This document shows, piece after piece, positions 6,420 to 9,405 of a stretch of 9,405 nucleotides of DNA. Within the stretch, counting starts at the first letter, position 1; each line of letters opens with the position of its first letter. The DNA is from Bacillota bacterium (lineage in GTDB: Bacteria; Bacillota; Clostridia; Oscillospirales; Ruminococcaceae). The stretch covers positions 1-9,405 of the forward strand of contig JAEZDF010000055.1 of the NCBI GenBank assembly GCA_023429685.1, in the 5' to 3' direction. The position numbers and the translations under genes are program-made. The notes beneath the pieces are model-generated. The model had not been told where the DNA came from and ran no database searches. It was given only the letters and a program-made list of their open reading frames with translations.

Positions 6420-7121
6420 GTGCGAAAGTTTACGGTTTTTGTCGTAGAAGACGATGATAATATCAGAGAGGTTGTTCGGTGTACATTGGAGGCATTCTCC
6501 TATCAGGTGCACCAGTTTAAAACGGCGGAGGAAATGCTGGCGTGCACGGTGATTCCCTCGGTCTATATCCTTGACATCATGCTGCCGGGTATGGATGGCA
6601 TACAGGCGCTCAAACGGATTAAAAGTACGCCTGCCACCCAACGCATCCCCGTCGTTCTGCTTACCGCAAAGACGGCAGAGATTGATAAGGTCATCGGGCT
6701 TGACAGCGGCGCGGATGACTACATTGCAAAGCCGTTCGGCGTGCTCGAGCTTTCCGCGCGCCTTCGCGCTGTGCTGCGCCGCTCGTACCCAGAGGAGCGG
6801 CAGCACCATATCGTCGAAGTCAACGGCATTCGTGCCGACCTTGATAAGCGCGAGATGACAAAGGATGGCGACCCGGTGGAGCTGACGCTCAAAGAATACG
6901 ATCTTTTGGTTTTGCTGATGCAGAATTCGGATCGGGTCATTCCGCGCGACGAGCTGCTTAACTCGGTGTGGGGATATGAATTTGCGGGGGAAACCCGTAC
7001 GCTTGACATGCACATCAAAAGCCTGCGTGCAAAGCTGGGTGACGATGCCGAGCATCCGACCTACATCAAAACGGTACGCGGCGTAGGGTATCGGTTTGTG
7101 GAGCCTTCTGTGGAGGGATAA
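6420..7121 (+). CDS. phoB: PhoB/PhoP-type response regulator (OmpR family)
   Basis: This 233-residue transcription factor is the predicted activator of the pst promoter. The receiver domain (about 4-121) has the acidic pocket Glu10-Asp11, phospho-acceptor Asp52 in LDIMLPGMDG, the switch Thr82 and the conserved Lys104 in KPF. A winged-helix DNA-binding domain follows (about 130-230), with LKEYDLL and the recognition-helix region RTLDMHIKSLRAKLG, ending in the usual KTVRGVGYRF wing. I chose GTG 6420: AAGG at 6406-6409 is 10 bases upstream and the protein starts directly on the first receiver strand. TTG 6402 is a weaker in-frame alternative. phoR begins four bases after the stop. In Bacillus nomenclature the equivalent is PhoP. 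Assignment to phosphate control rests mainly on context, since the domain pattern alone is shared by many OmpR regulators. Confidence 0.93.
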   Translation: MRKFTVFVVEDDDNIREVVRCTLEAFSYQVHQFKTAEEMLACTVIPSVYILDIMLPGMDGIQALKRIKSTPATQRIPVVLLTAKTAEIDKVIGLDSGADDYIAKPFGVLELSARLRAVLRRSYPEERQHHIVEVNGIRADLDKREMTKDGDPVELTLKEYDLLVLLMQNSDRVIPRDELLNSVWGYEFAGETRTLDMHIKSLRAKLGDDAEHPTYIKTVRGVGYRFVEPSVEG

Positions 7122-7124
7122 CGA

Positions 7125-8870
7125 ATGAAACGCGCGATTTTCCGGCGCTGTGTTCTGGTCGCCTTCGCGGCGCTCCTGTTGAGTGCCGCTGTTTCCTCTT
7201 GTATTTTGTATGCAATTCGCATGCAAGAGATGAAAACCAGCATGGGGCTGATTCTTAAGACGGTAAAAAGCCAGATTGAATACGACATTGAACACGACAT
7301 GTTTTTGCCCGAGGATGAGGTGGACAAGTACACCGAGTATCGGCTTAGCATCATCGACGGCAGCGGCGATGTGCTGGCCGATTCCCGCGCGCCCGCCGCG
7401 CAGCTTGAAAACCATGCGGACCGCCCTGAGCTAATTGATGCAATGCAATCGGGGCTCGGTTCGTCGGTGCGTTATTCCGCTACGCTTGGGGCGATATACG
7501 CCTACATGGCAATGCGGGTCAATGACAATCTGTACATCCGCCTTTCAATGGAGATTGAAGCGCTCGAATCGATATTCAAAAGCTTGCTGCCGTCCACGTT
7601 AATCGGGCTTTTGTTTGCCGCACTTATCACCCCGGTCATCGCCTCGCGCGTTACCAGACGCATCACCGAGCCGCTGTTCTCGGCACGCGACCGCATTGAG
7701 CAGATTGCGCTTAATGGCGATTCGGCGCCGCTGCCCTCGCCGGAGTACGAGGAGCTTACCCCCATTATGGACAGTGTAAACACCCTTTCTATGCGTATCC
7801 ATGACGCGCTTGGTCAGCTTCAGGACGAGCGGGAGCGTACCAAAACACTGCTTGATAACATGGAGGAAGGTCTTGCGGTTATCGACAGCCGGCTGCGGGT
7901 TTCGAGCATCAACAGCGCATGTGAACGCTATATGGGCGCCGCAAACGTTCAGGGGCGAAACATCGTTTATCTAACGAGGGACAAAAAGGTGCAAAACGCC
8001 ATTGAGACCGCCGTGCGTCATGGACGTTCCACGATATTCGATATATCCAGCCATGAGGAGGGCAGGGTGTTGTCCGCGCGGATTACACCTGCACGCGGCA
8101 GCATTGTTTTGGCGGGTGCCGGCAGAGAGGAACGCGGCGCAATCCTGCTGCTTACCGATGTGACGACCGTGCGCGCAAACGAACGGATGCGCAGCGAGTT
8201 CGTGGCAAACGCCTCTCATGAATTAAAAACCCCAATTACCTCTATCAAGGGGTTTGCCGAGCTGCTTGCGTCGGGGCTTGTAGAGGACGATAAAACCAAA
8301 GTGGATTATCTTTGCCGCATCACCGCGGAGGCGACCCGCATGACCAACCTAATCAACGACATCATCAACCTCAGCGAGCTCGAGAACGGCAGACGTCCCG
8401 AGTCGGAAGAAGAGGTGGATATCTGTGCGCTTTCGCATGAGCTTGCAGAGCGTCTTGCCCCCATTGCAGGGCAAAAGGATGTTACGGTAACCGTAACAGG
8501 CGAGAAGGTGCTGCTTCGCGCGCGGCGGGAGGAGCTGCGCCAGATTATCGGCAACCTAATGGAAAACGCGGTCAAGTACAACAAGCAGGGCGGTTCGGTG
8601 ACGGTTTCCTGCATGTCGGACGCGGAAACCGTGTCGATTTCGGTTGCGGACACAGGCATTGGCATTGCGCGGGAGCACCATGCGCGTGTGTTTGAGCGGT
8701 TCTATTGCGTGGATAAGGGGCGCAGCCATACGGTAGGCGGTACGGGGCTTGGGCTTTCTATCGTCAAGCATGCTGTCGCAAGCCTTGGAGGGGAGATCTT
8801 GTTTGAAAGCAAGGTGGGCAAAGGCACGACGGTAACGGTGGTTATCGGCAGACATGCGAGACACAGTTAA
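7125..8870 (+). CDS. phoR: PhoR, phosphate-regulon sensor histidine kinase
   Basis: PhoR (581 residues) is a membrane kinase that phosphorylates PhoB. Architecture: membrane segment 1 at about 9-33, an extracytoplasmic domain of roughly 120 residues, membrane segment 2 at about 154-173, a HAMP-like linker to about 230, a cytoplasmic PAS-like domain from about 238 to 350 (beginning near LLDNMEEGLAVID), then the kinase core. The H-box FVANASHELKTPITSIKGF carries the phosphorylated His365. The ATPase domain has the N-box ENAVKYN (from Glu480), G1 box DTGIGI (from Asp509), F-box FERFYCVDKG and G2 box GGTGLGLS near 538-545, all intact. GGAGGG at 7112-7117 is 8 bases before ATG 7125. Length and extracytoplasmic domain resemble Bacillus-type PhoR rather than the short enterobacterial form. 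What the outer domain senses is not shown. It is the last gene before the terminator at 8907. Confidence 0.94.
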   Translation: MKRAIFRRCVLVAFAALLLSAAVSSCILYAIRMQEMKTSMGLILKTVKSQIEYDIEHDMFLPEDEVDKYTEYRLSIIDGSGDVLADSRAPAAQLENHADRPELIDAMQSGLGSSVRYSATLGAIYAYMAMRVNDNLYIRLSMEIEALESIFKSLLPSTLIGLLFAALITPVIASRVTRRITEPLFSARDRIEQIALNGDSAPLPSPEYEELTPIMDSVNTLSMRIHDALGQLQDERERTKTLLDNMEEGLAVIDSRLRVSSINSACERYMGAANVQGRNIVYLTRDKKVQNAIETAVRHGRSTIFDISSHEEGRVLSARITPARGSIVLAGAGREERGAILLLTDVTTVRANERMRSEFVANASHELKTPITSIKGFAELLASGLVEDDKTKVDYLCRITAEATRMTNLINDIINLSELENGRRPESEEEVDICALSHELAERLAPIAGQKDVTVTVTGEKVLLRARREELRQIIGNLMENAVKYNKQGGSVTVSCMSDAETVSISVADTGIGIAREHHARVFERFYCVDKGRSHTVGGTGLGLSIVKHAVASLGGEILFESKVGKGTTVTVVIGRHARHS

Positions 8871-8906
8871 CCATAACATAGATTAACGCTCTTTTAACTA
8901 AACAGG

Positions 8907-8951
8907 CAGCCGTTTTGCGCAAGGAATCCCCTTGCGCACGACGGCTGTTTT
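8907..8951 (+). terminator. Intrinsic terminator of the pst-pho operon
   Basis: Bases 8907-8924 pair with 8930-8947 around a 5-base loop. The only mismatch is at 8915/8939, and a G-U pair follows it. The GC-rich blocks CAGCCGT/ACGGCTG and TGCGCAAGG/CCTTGCGCA form the arms. TTTT follows at 8948-8951. It lies 36 bases after the phoR stop and closes the operon. Confidence 0.88.
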
Positions 8952-9299
8952 GTGTTGTCATACAACCTTCCGCAAAAGAAAGCGTGGTGTGCACCCGCGT
9001 TGTCGGATTATGCAAAGAAAGCTTCATGGCGTGCGTAATTGAATACCGAACGAATCGGTGAAAAAACAGAAAAAAACGTGAGACTTTTGGGGTTTACCGC
9101 CCAAAACTGCTAATCAGATGAAGTGCGCGTCACTAAACGAAAATGAAGCATGGCACACACAATCCTGCAAGCATACGCGAACATATGTAATAATAAGGGG
9201 GGCGCTCGGTGTTTTTAATGGTATAAAAAGTTATTATCTACGGGGCAATCACGTTTATTTGATGTTTATAGCATATTGAAAAAATAGGAGATGCAAAAA
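8952..9299. other. Intergenic stretch without a recognisable gene
   Basis: No reading frame here has both a plausible ribosome binding site and coding character. The stretch becomes markedly A/T-rich after about 9050, with A-tracts at 9061-9066 and 9071-9076. A modest stem (9085-9091 with 9100-9106) is present. Nothing resembles a tRNA, CRISPR array or insertion sequence. Confidence 0.6.
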
Positions 9300-9365
9300 A
9301 TGAAAAAACACGGTGATTTTTTTCTTGACTATTCCTGCATTTTGGTTTATACTCAATTCAACTAA
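9300..9365 (+). CDS. Possible 21-residue small ORF
   Basis: ATG 9300 follows AGGAG (9286-9290) by 9 bases and opens a frame that starts MKKHGDFFLDYSCILV and ends at TAA 9363-9365. It has a basic start and a hydrophobic middle. The start signal is good, but the frame overlaps a strong predicted promoter (9325-9353), so one of the two may be chance. No family is recognised. Confidence 0.22.
   Translation: MKKHGDFFLDYSCILVYTQFN
9325..9353 (+). promoter_or_regulatory. Predicted sigma-A-type promoter for a downstream unit
   Basis: TTGACT at 9325-9330 and TATACT at 9348-9353 are separated by exactly 17 bases, each matching the housekeeping consensus at five of six positions. Transcription would begin near 9360 and run out of the window. 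The 45 bases of leader visible are too few to say whether it starts a structured RNA or an ordinary gene. Confidence 0.65.
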
Positions 9366-9405
9366 TAAACGTAGATGCAAAGGCGCGTCATAAAACCGAA
9401 CGCTT

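Noticed and set aside
6390..7415. Minus-strand open frame of 341 codons across phoB and phoR
   Set aside because: It is antisense to two genes whose catalytic motifs are intact, and its translation shows no recognisable domain. Long antisense frames are common opposite GC-biased third positions.
8842..9027. Minus-strand open frame of 61 codons over the phoR terminator
   Set aside because: It reads through the terminator hairpin and into the phoR end and has no convincing family resemblance.
9083..9108. Hairpin at 9085-9106 considered as a minus-strand terminator
   Set aside because: The stem has only 7 pairs, and the nearest minus-strand T-run begins about eight bases beyond it. No minus-strand gene is seen to the right.
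3010..9370. Identical 13-base word TCAACTAATAAAC at 3010-3022 and 9358-9370
   Set aside because: About one such match is expected by chance in a window of this size, and the flanks do not match.

Overview
The window carries a complete phosphate-starvation locus of the low-to-mid GC Gram-positive (Firmicutes) type. Class Clostridia is my inference. It rests on strong purine-rich Shine-Dalgarno sites, use of TTG and GTG starts, a lipoprotein phosphate-binding protein, the order pstS-pstC-pstA-pstB-phoU-phoB-phoR, and an AnfO-like gene of a kind found in anaerobic Firmicutes. I cannot assign genus or species. All confident genes are on the + strand.

Layout. Bases 1-1850 hold a separate small unit: a possible -10 element, a long hairpin at 36-78, an AnfO-family protein (112-726), and an unrecognised repeat protein with a four-cysteine tail (774-1733). 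An intrinsic terminator (1769-1814) follows, with a possible second one (1826-1850). Bases 1854-1948 hold the pst control region: five TTTACA-like repeats at 10-11 base spacing (a Pho box array), then an extended -10 with a poor -35, as expected of an activator-dependent promoter. Bases 2019-5669 encode the high-affinity phosphate ABC transporter: PstS lipoprotein, PstC and PstA permeases, PstB ATPase. A structured 165-base gap separates pstS from pstC. Bases 5731-8870 encode PhoU, the response regulator PhoB (PhoP in Bacillus naming) and the sensor kinase PhoR. A strong terminator (8907-8951) closes the operon. Bases 8952-9405 have no convincing gene, but contain a good sigma-A-type promoter (9325-9353) that points out of the window and overlaps a possible 21-residue ORF.

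How the parts work together. PhoR autophosphorylates and passes phosphate to PhoB. PhoB-P would bind the Pho box array and raise pst transcription. PstS captures phosphate outside the membrane, PstCA moves it in and PstB supplies ATP. PhoU links transporter state to PhoR and damps signalling when phosphate is plentiful. The operon therefore encodes its own sensor and activator, a closed feedback loop. A possible internal promoter in front of phoU could keep the signalling genes expressed when the main promoter is quiet.

The pst-pho locus is well understood. The least described part is the upstream AnfO-like and cysteine-tailed repeat protein pair, which occurs here with no nitrogenase gene in view.
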